Source: SG8-4 sp964598225 (GTDB lineage: Bacteria; Planctomycetota; Phycisphaerae; Sedimentisphaerales; Anaerobacaceae). From it: a stretch of DNA of 64,000 bases. This document shows, in pieces, positions 17,941 to 26,657 of this stretch. Position 1 is the stretch's first letter. The number at the start of each line of letters is the position of its first letter. Below the pieces are notes generated by a model. The model ran no database searches. It saw only the letters and a program-made list of their open reading frames with translations, and was not told where the DNA came from. The stretch is taken from NCBI GenBank assembly GCA_964598225.1, contig CAZRBG010000022.1:1-64000 (forward strand), given 5' to 3'. The position numbers and the translations under genes are program-made.

Positions 17941-18030
17941 TTGATCGCTTTGCCCGAACTACACCCGACCTGTATCGGGACGTAGAACCACACATACGTT
18001 CCAAATCGCGAGAACACTACAAAGGTGCAA

Positions 18031-18232
18031 TTACAGGCAGGTATTCTGACTCGCGTCTTACCTCAAGACTCCTTCCCATCCGGCACAAGATTGCGTTTAG
18101 GACAGTGGATAAATGTCTCTCGGATTTCCGAATCGAGATTCGGAACAGGCGCTCACAGCGGCGCGACCGTCGCGGATTTTAACCGCGTTCCCGTTTGATT
18201 ATCCCGGTGCAAAAAGCCCCCGGAACCTGCAA
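18031..18232 (-). promoter_or_regulatory. Cobalamin riboswitch aptamer
   Basis: Read on the minus strand, the conserved cobalamin-aptamer blocks occur in order: GCAGGTTCC, then AATCAAACGGGAACGCGG, TCCGCGACGGTCGCGCCGCT (the B12 box with its GCCGCTGTGA core), then GCCGGATGGGAAGGAGTCTT and finally GAGTCAGAATACCTGCC. The outer stem GCAGGT/ACCTGC closes the structure. This is the classical AdoCbl-type consensus. It controls the dockerin, prepilin and cobCUTS genes downstream, most likely by termination at 17908-17940. Confidence 0.95.
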
Positions 18233-18265
18233 CTGGATTATCTGCTTATCAAAGAGCAGATAACA

Positions 18266-18294
18266 CTACTAACAGACTTACCAGGATCGGTCAA
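18266..18294 (-). promoter_or_regulatory. Promoter for the riboswitch transcript
   Basis: On the minus strand TTGACC (18294-18289), a 17-base spacer and TAGTAG (18271-18266), about 35 bases before the aptamer. Confidence 0.5.
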
Positions 18295-18327
18295 GAGGAA
18301 AAAAAGAAAATCGCCAAATAATCCCGG

Positions 18328-19788
18328 TTATCTGACACCTTTGGGCCTGTGCCGCTGATAGTCCTCTGCGGTTATTCGCAGAGCGATGTCGCCGGTGTAT
18401 TCGGGTGAAGCAAGAAAACGCTTGCCTCCGGCATTAATGAACCGGACGGAGGCGTCGAGGGCGCCGGTCTTGGTATTCACCCACTCAGCCTTATAGGTCC
18501 CGGCAGGCAACTCCACCATCATTTCCGCCCGGGAACCGCCCTTGACATAAACAGCATACGCCTGACCTTTTTCAGCCAGAACACCCGCCGTCACCTTACC
18601 GGGTGCTCCGGTCTGGACAATAGAATTGTCAGGCTTCATCCTGACAAAAGCGAGGCCTTCTATGAAATCTCGCAGAACCGCCAGTTGCTTGCGTAACTCG
18701 GGCCTGCCTCCGCCCGGGGCTGTTTCCTTGACTCTTCCTTCTTCATTGCCTACGGCAAAGGAAAGGTCGAGATGGTCGTAAACCGCACCGCCGGAAATAA
18801 TGAACTCCCAGCCCTCGATCCGATACGGATCGGCACTGGCGGCTCTGCCCCCGGTCTCGTCGTAAGCGATCACTTTGTTCAAATCGTAGTAGGTTCGGAC
18901 CGGCGTGGACAGCCCCGAGCCGTGAAAGTTTAGGATCGACACGTGACGACCCGGCATGATTCTGCTGCCGGAATGTTTGGGCAGATTGGCGGCTCGCCAG
19001 GGCAGGCCCTGCGCGATCAGATGCTTGTGCGGCAATTTCTCTTCGGCCTCTACAACAACTTGAGCGACGTGAGCTTGCCAGGCCGAAGTCTGGCCGCTTC
19101 GCTCATACGGCTCATTGCATATCTCATAGTACAAGTTGTCAAAGTCATCAAGTTCCTCCACAATCCGCCGCACCATGGCGTCTTGCACTGCGGTCAATTC
19201 CTTGTCTTGTAGCGTGAACACGCCGCTCCGCCGAACGCCGCCGATGCCGTTCACGTTGTTGCGGGCGTTCATGGGGCTCAGATTCCACATCGAATCGTTG
19301 TAGAACGTGCAGAAGAAAACGAATTCCACGACTATTCCGTGTTTGCCCGCCTCTGCGACGAAATCTCTGAGCCGGTCGAAGTAGGCTCGATCCCACCTGT
19401 TCAAGTCGAATTTGTTGCCGCCCCCGGAGTAACCGGATACATCGCTCCTCGCCCAGGGACAAAGCAGCCTGCCCTCGGCCGGCGCCAGGGTGTTGTTGGC
19501 AATGCCGAAGGCTCCGGGAGGCTCACAGTAAGAGCCGCTGAAGACACGAGTCAGGTTGAATCCGTAACGCTCCAGAGCCGCAAGATACAGTTTGTAATCG
19601 AAGTCTCGATTGAGCACGGCACCGTAATGTTCGGCCGAGGTTATCAGAATCGTCGGCTCGCCGCGCCATTCGAAGTAGTGTGAATTCTCAGGATGCAGCC
19701 GGATCGGCTCGGGACTGTCTGAAGCCGGTCTTGCCGCAATACTGAAGACTGTTAATACCAGAACTAAAATGCCCGTTCGTGATTTCAC
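18328..19788 (-). CDS. Exported glycosidase-like TIM-barrel protein (clan GH-A type)
   Basis: A 486-residue protein with a signal peptide at about 1-21 and a GTG start (SD AGGACG about 10 bases upstream). It opens with PIRLHPENSHYFEWRGEPTI, the start seen in DUF4038 and GH-A-like barrel proteins. The barrel contains NLYYEICNEPYE, the Asn-Glu acid/base motif of clan GH-A, and IAYDETGG, where a second Glu could be the nucleophile. A C-terminal beta-sandwich (about 395-470) resembles the C-terminal domains of DUF5060 proteins. It lies 17 bases downstream of the TIM-barrel isomerase gene (19806-20777) on the same strand, suggesting one operon with the cupin and MFS genes. The substrate is unknown. 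Confidence 0.75.
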   Translation of the reverse strand: MKSRTGILVLVLTVFSIAARPASDSPEPIRLHPENSHYFEWRGEPTILITSAEHYGAVLNRDFDYKLYLAALERYGFNLTRVFSGSYCEPPGAFGIANNTLAPAEGRLLCPWARSDVSGYSGGGNKFDLNRWDRAYFDRLRDFVAEAGKHGIVVEFVFFCTFYNDSMWNLSPMNARNNVNGIGGVRRSGVFTLQDKELTAVQDAMVRRIVEELDDFDNLYYEICNEPYERSGQTSAWQAHVAQVVVEAEEKLPHKHLIAQGLPWRAANLPKHSGSRIMPGRHVSILNFHGSGLSTPVRTYYDLNKVIAYDETGGRAASADPYRIEGWEFIISGGAVYDHLDLSFAVGNEEGRVKETAPGGGRPELRKQLAVLRDFIEGLAFVRMKPDNSIVQTGAPGKVTAGVLAEKGQAYAVYVKGGSRAEMMVELPAGTYKAEWVNTKTGALDASVRFINAGGKRFLASPEYTGDIALRITAEDYQRHRPKGVR

Positions 19789-19805
19789 GGCTTATACGTC
19801 CTGTT

Positions 19806-20777
19806 TCACAGCGACAGGATTTTCTCTTCTATCCAGCGCCAGGTTTTCAGGTAGTCGCCGGCTGCTATTAGTTCGCCGAGCTCTTCGATGTTCTGTTGTC
19901 TGAGCAGAGCCCAGAGCTTGTTGGTCAGGCGTGCGTTCATTTCGAAAGTTTCTTTGACGTCCCATCGAGTCGGCGAAGTATCCGAAGTGAGAAAATCGTC
20001 GTAATCGTATTTTTGCAGATAGTAGAGAAACTCCACATAGTCCAGCAGGTGGTGGGTTCCGACCATGTAATCCCAGTCCCACTTGCCGTTATTGTCGTTG
20101 ATGTGGATGTAATATAGAAACCTGCTCTGCGCCAGGAGCGAGACCGCCTCGGCGGGATTCTCGTTACCATACATCGAGTGTCCGAAGTCAAGAGTGACGC
20201 CCATCTGCTCGATACCGATTTTATTGAGCAGCACCAGTGTTTTAGCCGAGGTGTCAACGAAGCAGCGTCCGCGCGTCTCGCTCGGCTTGTACTCGATAAA
20301 GAGCGGAATCTCGCGAAGATAATCGCCCGCTTCGCCCAGCGTGTCGATGAGGTTTCCCCATGCCCTGGCGTAATCGTACTGGAAGTTGAACTCATAGCCG
20401 TCGCCGAGCGGGCAGCACGTGACTTTGTCGGCCCCGACAGCTTTGGCGTAATCCTTGGCGTCTTTGATAAACTGCACGGCTTTTGCCCGAACGTCCGGAT
20501 CGGTCGAGGTGAGGCCGCCGTTGAGAAATTCCGGCTCGGCTTTAACGTTGACGTTGACGGCGGAAATCTCCAGCGAGTGCTTGTTCACGAGTTGCTTCAT
20601 ATTCTCGGGATCATCGCAGACTTCGTAAGGAAACACCATCTCAACGCCGCTGATGCCTTCGGTCTCCGACGCCATCTGCAAACGCTCTTCCAGCGTCTTA
20701 GCAGGATTGTACTGATGAAACCGGTCTTTGGTTGTGCTTAGGAAACTTGTTATTACTGCGTGTTTGGGAACGTCCAT
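19806..20777 (-). CDS. Sugar phosphate isomerase/epimerase (xylose isomerase-like TIM barrel)
   Basis: A 323-residue cytoplasmic protein of the AP-endonuclease-2/xylose-isomerase-like barrel superfamily. Recognisable strands are EGISGVEMVFPYEV (about 35-48), SLEISAVNVNVKAEPEF (about 68-85), DKVTCCPLGDGYEF, PLFIEYKPSE (metal-binding Glu), MGVTLDFGHSMYG (metal-binding Asp and His) and FLYYIHINDNNGKWDWD. The start ATG has AAAGGAG about 10 bases upstream. It lies between the glycosidase-like protein and the cupin isomerase, which points to conversion of an uncommon sugar. The substrate cannot be read from sequence. Confidence 0.88.
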   Translation of the reverse strand: MDVPKHAVITSFLSTTKDRFHQYNPAKTLEERLQMASETEGISGVEMVFPYEVCDDPENMKQLVNKHSLEISAVNVNVKAEPEFLNGGLTSTDPDVRAKAVQFIKDAKDYAKAVGADKVTCCPLGDGYEFNFQYDYARAWGNLIDTLGEAGDYLREIPLFIEYKPSETRGRCFVDTSAKTLVLLNKIGIEQMGVTLDFGHSMYGNENPAEAVSLLAQSRFLYYIHINDNNGKWDWDYMVGTHHLLDYVEFLYYLQKYDYDDFLTSDTSPTRWDVKETFEMNARLTNKLWALLRQQNIEELGELIAAGDYLKTWRWIEEKILSL

Positions 20778-20836
20778 TGCTGTTTTTCTCCTTTCTGTGA
20801 TGGCAATGCAGGCGCTGGGGCCACCGCCTGAAATAA

Positions 20837-20859
20837 TGGTGGGGCAAGCCCCACCCTAC
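20837..20859. repeat. Interspersed palindromic repeat, family A
   Basis: TGGTGGGGCAAGCCCCACC plus CTAC, identical to the copy at 17837. It lies between the isomerase and cupin genes of one operon and could form a hairpin in the mRNA. Confidence 0.8.
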
Positions 20860-20861
20860 GG

Positions 20862-21404
20862 TTAATCCTGAACCTCTGTTACTCGCTTGATCTCCGGATC
20901 GGTAAAGCGGTCGAGAACATCGCGTGCGACGGAGGAAAAGCTGTACATCACTACGCCTCTTTCGTCGGCCTGGAACCAGTGCTTCGTCCCGGGCTTGATC
21001 GTGATCTGATCGCCCGGCTTGAAGATAAGCTCGTGACGAGCCGTGTAGACGTTTTCTTTGTCGGCGGGTATAGCGCCTTCGGCCATGCTGTCATCACCGG
21101 GGACGTAGAAACGCAGAATGCCGGAGACCACCCTGACGGTTTCTTCTTTACCCGGGTCGTCGCCCACAGGCGGATGCCAGTGTTCCGGCAGCGTCTGGCC
21201 GCCAAACAAAGCAACGACTTTGACGGAGATTCGGTCCGTCGCAACGAGCGTGAGCATCTGAGCGCCTTCTGTTTCAAGCCGGCCCAGGCCGAAATCCGCC
21301 ACCTCGACCTTCTCGGCCTCTTCTCTGGTTATATGAATACCGGAGGCCCTGATCGTTGCGGTCGCACGACTTTGTGCAGCACGGTATTCTGCTTTCGTGA
21401 GCAT
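20862..21404 (-). CDS. Cupin-fold sugar isomerase, D-lyxose isomerase-like
   Basis: A 180-residue single-cupin protein. The metal-binding motif is EHWHPPVGDDPGKEETVRV (two His and a Glu, about residues 77-95), with the fourth ligand His in GTKHWFQADE (about 143-152). A downstream strand FKPGDQITIKPG completes the cupin pattern. The arrangement, including PVGDDPGKEET, resembles D-lyxose ketol-isomerases, which interconvert D-lyxose or D-mannose with ketoses, so I suggest that activity. It starts 15 bases after the MFS gene ends and is followed by the TIM-barrel isomerase, consistent with a sugar-catabolic operon. A non-enzymatic cupin is the alternative. Confidence 0.75.
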   Translation of the reverse strand: MLTKAEYRAAQSRATATIRASGIHITREEAEKVEVADFGLGRLETEGAQMLTLVATDRISVKVVALFGGQTLPEHWHPPVGDDPGKEETVRVVSGILRFYVPGDDSMAEGAIPADKENVYTARHELIFKPGDQITIKPGTKHWFQADERGVVMYSFSSVARDVLDRFTDPEIKRVTEVQD

Positions 21405-21419
21405 ACCTGCCTTTCAAGT

Positions 21420-22808
21420 TTATTGGAAAAAGAATATCTTATACGTCAAGAGCCCGCCGACAAGCACGACGGCGGCAACTATGAACAGCACTAATCGGAT
21501 CCTGGCCTGCCGCGGCGATACTGACGTTGATATAGCCTTCTTCGGATTCATAAACAACCACGCCACGGCGGCCAGAACATTGATGGTTGCCGCAAAGACA
21601 AAGAATGAGTTTGCCGTTCCCGTCTGCTCGGCGAAATAAGGCAGCGTGATATGAGCCAGAAAATAGGGGAAGATAATGGCACTGAAGGCCGACCCGAGAT
21701 TCCCCATCATGTTCATCGCGCCGGAAACCGCCCCGGAACTCTCACCGCCTATGTCCATGCAGAAAGACCAACTCGGACTGAGCGTCAGCTCTACGCCGAA
21801 CACTGCGACACTGAAACAGAGAACAAACGCCAGAGGCCCCGCACCTCCGGCTTGCGTCGCCAGCATCAATCCTATCGCTCCGATCACAAACCCCATCGCG
21901 GCGGGAAGCCGTCGCGACCCGATGTGGTAGCCTTTGCCGTAAAGGAATGTGACAACCACTCCGGATGTCCAGTGGGCAAACATGCCGAAGATCAACGGAA
22001 TAGGTGCATAAAGCGCCGCCTCATCACCCCATTGTCTTATCAGCAGCGGCTGAAACCAGGTGAAACTGATGAAGAATGTGATGTTACTGGCGATATACTG
22101 GAACATCGCGAGAAGCATATTGCCGGAGGTCACGATGACTGCGAAAGGAATCTTCGGCGATGAATCTCCCTTTTCGATACGGCCTTCTCGGATATGGCCC
22201 AGTTCGGCAGAATTCACCCCCGGATGATCTTTGGGATCGTTTCGGAACCATTTGAGCCAGACGGTTACCCATGCGACGCCGATGATCCCATTGATCACAA
22301 AAGTCAGGCGCCAGCCTACGAGGGCAATAAGAAAGGGCATCAGAAACAATGAGATGGCCGCGCCTACTCGGGCGCCGGAGTGGAACAATCCCTGGGCGAT
22401 GCCGCGCTCTTTGGCGGGAACCCAACTGTAAAGAGCCCTCGTCGCTCCAGGAAAGGCGCCGGCTTCGCCGACGCCGAACAAAAAGCGTATCGCCAGCAAC
22501 GACACGGCATTGAACGCCGCTCCGCTGAGCACTGTAAAAACACTCCACAGCGACACCACCGCTGCTAGCACCTTTTTCGGCCCAAGAACGTCGGCCAGCC
22601 AGCCAGAAGGGATCTGAAACAATGCATAACCTATCGCGAAGATGCCGAAAATGTACCCCATCATCATGTCATTGATATTAAGATCGCGCTGGATGGCTCC
22701 GGCCGCCGATGAAATACAGGCGCGGTCCATATAGGTGTTGATTGTGTGGAAGAAGAGGATGCCGATCAGCCAGTATCGTCCACGACTTTTTCTCGAATTG
22801 TCGATCAC
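21420..22808 (-). CDS. MFS transporter, anion:cation symporter (hexuronate-like) family
   Basis: A 462-residue, 12-helix carrier of the ACS branch of the major facilitator superfamily, related to hexuronate, glucarate and phthalate permeases. The loop 2-3 signature GWLADVLGPKKVLAAVVSLW (about 75-94) and GVGEAGAFPGATRALYSWVP (about 117-136) are typical of the ACS family. The start is GTG with GGAGG about 11 bases upstream. It heads a four-gene minus-strand operon: MFS, cupin, TIM barrel, glycosidase-like. ACS relatives move acidic sugars, so an aldonate, uronate or similar product of exported glycan breakdown is likely, but this is inference. Confidence 0.9.
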   Translation of the reverse strand: MIDNSRKSRGRYWLIGILFFHTINTYMDRACISSAAGAIQRDLNINDMMMGYIFGIFAIGYALFQIPSGWLADVLGPKKVLAAVVSLWSVFTVLSGAAFNAVSLLAIRFLFGVGEAGAFPGATRALYSWVPAKERGIAQGLFHSGARVGAAISLFLMPFLIALVGWRLTFVINGIIGVAWVTVWLKWFRNDPKDHPGVNSAELGHIREGRIEKGDSSPKIPFAVIVTSGNMLLAMFQYIASNITFFISFTWFQPLLIRQWGDEAALYAPIPLIFGMFAHWTSGVVVTFLYGKGYHIGSRRLPAAMGFVIGAIGLMLATQAGGAGPLAFVLCFSVAVFGVELTLSPSWSFCMDIGGESSGAVSGAMNMMGNLGSAFSAIIFPYFLAHITLPYFAEQTGTANSFFVFAATINVLAAVAWLFMNPKKAISTSVSPRQARIRLVLFIVAAVVLVGGLLTYKIFFFQ

Positions 22809-22987
22809 AGGTCAACGCCTCCGGATAGAGATACATCTTTCAGCAAGTCTCACGATTATTCCCGACACAGCATCCAAGGCATAACACCCAGTATTTATTA
22901 CGTCTGGAATCCGAAATGTCAACCTTTGCGTTCGGACTGGCGAAGCTTGCTGATTTGACCCTCCGTATTCAGACTTGAACGAGACTT

Positions 22988-23016
22988 GACGTATCCTGAT
23001 GCAGGAAGTAGGATTT
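22988..23016 (+). promoter_or_regulatory. Promoter for the first DUF5060 gene
   Basis: TTGACG (22988-22993), 17-base spacer, TAGGAT (23011-23016). It sits inside GAGACTTGACGTATCCTGAT, which recurs in part at 32382 and 47442. Confidence 0.5.
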
Positions 23017-23062
23017 CTTGTTATCCCAGCTATCAACAGCACAAGAGAAAAGGAGCATGGCA

Positions 23063-24904
23063 ATGACTTCCGGCAAGAACCGTCATCAAAATCAACCGTC
23101 TATCGTGTCGTATCTTGCGCTCGGCGCGTTTTTCTGCACATCAGCTTTGTCCGTCGAAGCCGCAGAGAAGAAATGCAAAGTCAAAGGGCCACAGAAGAAG
23201 TGGCACACCGTCACGATTGATTTCGAGGGACCCGACACGGATGAAATGGCAAGCGAGCCGAATCCCTTCCTGGACTACCGCCTCCAGGTAGCGTTCAAAA
23301 GCCCCAACGGCAAAACATGCAATGTTCCCGGGTTTTACGCCGGTGACGGCAACGGAGGCAGCGCAGGAAACATCTGGCGAGTGCGTTTCTCACCCGACAA
23401 AGCGGGCAAATGGTCGTTCCGGACGTCTTTTCGAAAGGGCCCGGAAGTTGCGGTTAGTCTGGATCCGAAGGCGGGCGAACCGGCCGGATTCGACGGTTGT
23501 GCCGGTGCTTTCGAGGTCGGCTCTCGCGATGAGAATGCGCCCGGCTTTCTAAAACAGGGAAGACTGGAATATGTCGGGGGCTACTACCTCAAATTCCGCG
23601 ACGGCCCGTACTGGATTAAAGGCGGAGCCGACAGCCCGGAAGATTTCCTCGCCTACGAAGGTTTCGACAATACGCACTCCGGCAGCAAATTCCGCGTGAA
23701 GACTTACAGCGATCATGTCCGACACTGGCGGCCCGGCGACCCCGACTGGGGCGATGGCAAAGGCAGGGGTATAATCGGAGCGATCAACTATCTCGCCGGC
23801 GAGAACGTAAATCTCATCTACTTTCTGCCCATGAACATCGGTGGAGACGGCAAGAACGTCTGGCCCTTTGCGGGCAAGATCAATCCGGACGGCCATCCCT
23901 CGAACGACAACACCCATTACGACATCAGTAAATTGGAACAATGGGACACCGTCTTCAGTCACGCCCAGAAAAAGGGCATCGTGCTTCACTTCGTCTTCAA
24001 CGAAGCCGAGCGCAACAACAAGACCGAACTGGGAACCGACCTTACGACCGAGCGCAAGCTCTTCTATCGAGAGATGATAGCGCGTTTCGGCCATCACAAT
24101 GCGATCCTGTGGAACCTTTGCGAAGAATATAATCTCAATATCAACCTCGGACCCGAGAACGTCAAGGCATTTGCTCGCTATGTCCACGAAACCGATCCAT
24201 ATGATCATCCTGTGACCGTCCACCATTCCCACGATCCGGTGGTAATGTGGAAGCCGTTTGTGGGCAACGAGCTTTTCAGCATAACGTCGATTCAGATCGG
24301 AAGGAAAGATATCGAGCCGGTGGTGGAGACCTTTCGCAGGCTCACTCGCGAGGCGGGCAGGCCGATCCCGGTCGCGATAGACGAGTTCACAGTCACCACG
24401 CACGATAAGCCCTGGCTGCCCGAGGACGACATCGCGGCTCTGCGGATAGAGAAGCTGTGGCCGGCATATCTTTCAGGCGGCCAGTTGGAATTCATTGTCG
24501 GCGACCTGCTGGAGACGGAGAATTTCGCCAAGTACGAAGATTTATGGCGTTACATCCGGCACGCCCGCAAGTTCCTTGAAGAAAATGTGCCGTTCTGGGA
24601 GATGGAGCCCGCCGATGATTTGCTCGAAGGCGAGACGGTCTACAAGGGCAAGACGTCGACCCATGACGCCCAGGTCTTTGCAAAGCCGGGACAATGCTAT
24701 GCGATATATTTTCCCTCGGCACAAAAAACCGGAACACTGGACCTGACCGCCGCTAAGGGCAAGTTTACCCAACGATGGTACAACCCCCGAACCGGCTATT
24801 TCGCCGGACCGGCCAAATCTGTCAAAGGAGGCGGCAAACTCACAATCGGACCGGCCCCGGAAGATCCGAAAAAGGACTGGGCGCTTTTATTGAAGCGAAT
24901 GTAA
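23063..24904 (+). CDS. DUF5060 / glycosidase-like exported protein (1)
   Basis: A 613-residue exported protein. Two ATGs occur at 23057 and 23063. AAAGGAG sits only 1 base from the first but 7 from the second, so I choose 23063. A signal peptide spans about 1-36, followed by the DUF5060 Ig-like domain with KVKGPQKKWHTVTIDFEGP. A TIM barrel carries FVFNEAERNNKTELG and ILWNLCEEYN (candidate acid/base Glu), and PVAIDEFTV a possible nucleophile Glu. A C-terminal sandwich ends the protein. The family is linked to cleavage of complex plant and algal glycans; the substrate is not known. It runs convergent with a paralogue at 25011-26615. Confidence 0.8.
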   Translation: MTSGKNRHQNQPSIVSYLALGAFFCTSALSVEAAEKKCKVKGPQKKWHTVTIDFEGPDTDEMASEPNPFLDYRLQVAFKSPNGKTCNVPGFYAGDGNGGSAGNIWRVRFSPDKAGKWSFRTSFRKGPEVAVSLDPKAGEPAGFDGCAGAFEVGSRDENAPGFLKQGRLEYVGGYYLKFRDGPYWIKGGADSPEDFLAYEGFDNTHSGSKFRVKTYSDHVRHWRPGDPDWGDGKGRGIIGAINYLAGENVNLIYFLPMNIGGDGKNVWPFAGKINPDGHPSNDNTHYDISKLEQWDTVFSHAQKKGIVLHFVFNEAERNNKTELGTDLTTERKLFYREMIARFGHHNAILWNLCEEYNLNINLGPENVKAFARYVHETDPYDHPVTVHHSHDPVVMWKPFVGNELFSITSIQIGRKDIEPVVETFRRLTREAGRPIPVAIDEFTVTTHDKPWLPEDDIAALRIEKLWPAYLSGGQLEFIVGDLLETENFAKYEDLWRYIRHARKFLEENVPFWEMEPADDLLEGETVYKGKTSTHDAQVFAKPGQCYAIYFPSAQKTGTLDLTAAKGKFTQRWYNPRTGYFAGPAKSVKGGGKLTIGPAPEDPKKDWALLLKRM

Positions 24905-24947
24905 ACCTGACACTGGAGATTACAGAAGTGACACGGGAAATTAGTCA

Positions 24948-25000
24948 GGTAGGGTGGGCACTGCCTACCAATCACGTTTCGGTGTGCGGTGCACACCATA
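24948..25000. repeat. Two palindromic repeats between convergent genes (family A variants)
   Basis: GGTAGGGTGGGCACTGCCTACC (24949-24970) and GGTGTGCGGTGCACACC (about 24981-24998) lie side by side between the two convergent DUF5060 genes. Both are imperfect palindromes of the style found elsewhere in the window, and they may act as bidirectional transcript ends. Confidence 0.6.
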
Positions 25001-25010
25001 CCGGATTTTT

Positions 25011-26615
25011 TTATTCTTGCAATATTCTCAGTGCCCAGTCTCCGCTGGTCGGAGGGGTGAGCTTTCGGCTGCCGCCTTTGACTCGGGACTTGTTTTGAAA
25101 CTCTCCGTCCACGTCGTTGGCGGGATTCCACCAGGCGACCTCGAATTCGCCGTCCGCGGGCAGTTCTACTGTGACACTTCCTCCCAACGGCAGGTACAGT
25201 GCGTAGACTTCGCCCGGCTTCGCCAGGCAGAATGCCCGGCCCGACTTTATGATTTCATCGTGGGATTCCATCTCCCGGAACGGCAGCGATTTCATGAAAG
25301 CACGGGTCCCTCCCAGTTGCGTCCATACCGGCTCCCATGCAGACATCGGGCGGTCGTACGGCTTTAGAACATGGGCCTCCCAGACTCCTCCGGCCAAATA
25401 GGCGCTCCACCAGGCGCGACGGTCCTCCTCAGGTCTGCCTTCATCGAAGTTGACCACGAGTATCCGCTTGCCGCGCTGTCGGCATCGCTTGATCCAAGCG
25501 AGGGTCGTCTCGTGATGTTCGAGCGCCTTGTCGAGGCCGCTGAGCTTGCCGGCGGCGCCGGTCTGTATCGACGTGAAGTCCACCTGCCAAGCATCGACAT
25601 ATTGGTCGTTCGGGGTGTTGACATTGTGGATGCCGCGAGGATGATCGTAAGGATCGATCTGTTCGAGCAGCCGCATAAATTCCAGCGCCCGGGCGAGTTT
25701 ATAGTTCTCGTTGTGCTCTTCGTTGAAGTTGAAAAGCAGCGCCGGCAGGTCCCCGAAACGCGCGATCATCTCGCGATAGTAACGCGCGTGATCGTAGCCC
25801 TTCCAGGCGCTGTCGTCTTCGAGAACCAGATACGGCACGACGCCTTTGGTCTGCATGTACTCGAACAATTCCCGCCACCGAGCCAGCTTCGCCACGTCGA
25901 AGCGCGCGTTTTCGCCGCCGTTTGCTTTCGCCTCTCGCTGCGTATCGCCAAGCCAGGGCCACACGTCCCGGTCGTCGCCGTCGATGTTGTGAGCCATGAT
26001 GTAAACAGAGTTAATGCCGCGTTCGGAAAGGTAATCCACGGCGGCCTTTCGTTTGGCCGTCGTGTTGTAGTTCTTGTAATTGCCCAGAAAGTTCTCCGGA
26101 TCGTCGCAGCCGGCCTTGAGCCAGTACGGCCCGTCGCGGAACTTCAGATAGCGGATTTTGTTCTCGGCGGTTCCCGTGTATTCCAGCCGCCCCCAGCGAT
26201 AGAAGCCCTGCGCATCTTGCGACGGTTCGGTTACGGCAAACTCGCCGGATTGCCCGTCAAGTCGGCGCTTATCACTCTTAGAAACGTATTTCCATCGGCC
26301 CGTTTCATCGGCTGAGAAGCGGACTTTCCAAACGTTGCCGTCAAGGCCGCCCCGTCCGTTGCCGTCGTAGAATCCCGGCACACGATACTTTCCGCCGCTC
26401 GGGCCGGTGAAGATAACATCAAAAGATATTGCGAATGGATTCGGCTCGCCCCGCCCTTTGGACTTTGGTCCGGCAAAGGTAATCTCAATCGGCGCCCACT
26501 TGGCAAAGCTCTTGACCTGCTCAACCAACGGATTGGCTCCTTTGATGGCAGCAGCAGATGAGGCGGACAGAATCAATCCCAGGTTTATCAGTATCGCTTG
26601 TTGGGTGCTGCACAT
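25011..26615 (-). CDS. DUF5060 / glycosidase-like exported protein (2)
   Basis: A 534-residue exported protein. AAAGGAG lies 9 bases before the ATG at 26615 and only 3 bases from an upstream ATG, so 26615 is preferred. After the signal peptide (about 1-24) comes a DUF5060 domain (KWAPIEITFAGPKSKGRGEP, then VPGFYDGNGRGG). A TIM barrel has LKFRDGPYWLKAGCDDPENF, VPYLVLEDD and LLFNFNEEHNENYK with the candidate acid/base Glu, then ILVVNFDEGRPEEDR with a second acidic pair. A C-terminal beta domain follows. It shares domain order with the protein at 23063 but is clearly diverged. Confidence 0.8.
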   Translation of the reverse strand: MCSTQQAILINLGLILSASSAAAIKGANPLVEQVKSFAKWAPIEITFAGPKSKGRGEPNPFAISFDVIFTGPSGGKYRVPGFYDGNGRGGLDGNVWKVRFSADETGRWKYVSKSDKRRLDGQSGEFAVTEPSQDAQGFYRWGRLEYTGTAENKIRYLKFRDGPYWLKAGCDDPENFLGNYKNYNTTAKRKAAVDYLSERGINSVYIMAHNIDGDDRDVWPWLGDTQREAKANGGENARFDVAKLARWRELFEYMQTKGVVPYLVLEDDSAWKGYDHARYYREMIARFGDLPALLFNFNEEHNENYKLARALEFMRLLEQIDPYDHPRGIHNVNTPNDQYVDAWQVDFTSIQTGAAGKLSGLDKALEHHETTLAWIKRCRQRGKRILVVNFDEGRPEEDRRAWWSAYLAGGVWEAHVLKPYDRPMSAWEPVWTQLGGTRAFMKSLPFREMESHDEIIKSGRAFCLAKPGEVYALYLPLGGSVTVELPADGEFEVAWWNPANDVDGEFQNKSRVKGGSRKLTPPTSGDWALRILQE

Positions 26616-26657
26616 TATCATTAACTCCTTTGGCGGCAATTATTATTGTAATCTCAA

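Noticed and set aside
25371..26315. A 314-codon plus-strand frame
   Set aside because: It is antisense to the DUF5060 gene at 25011-26615, which has a clear signal peptide and SD.
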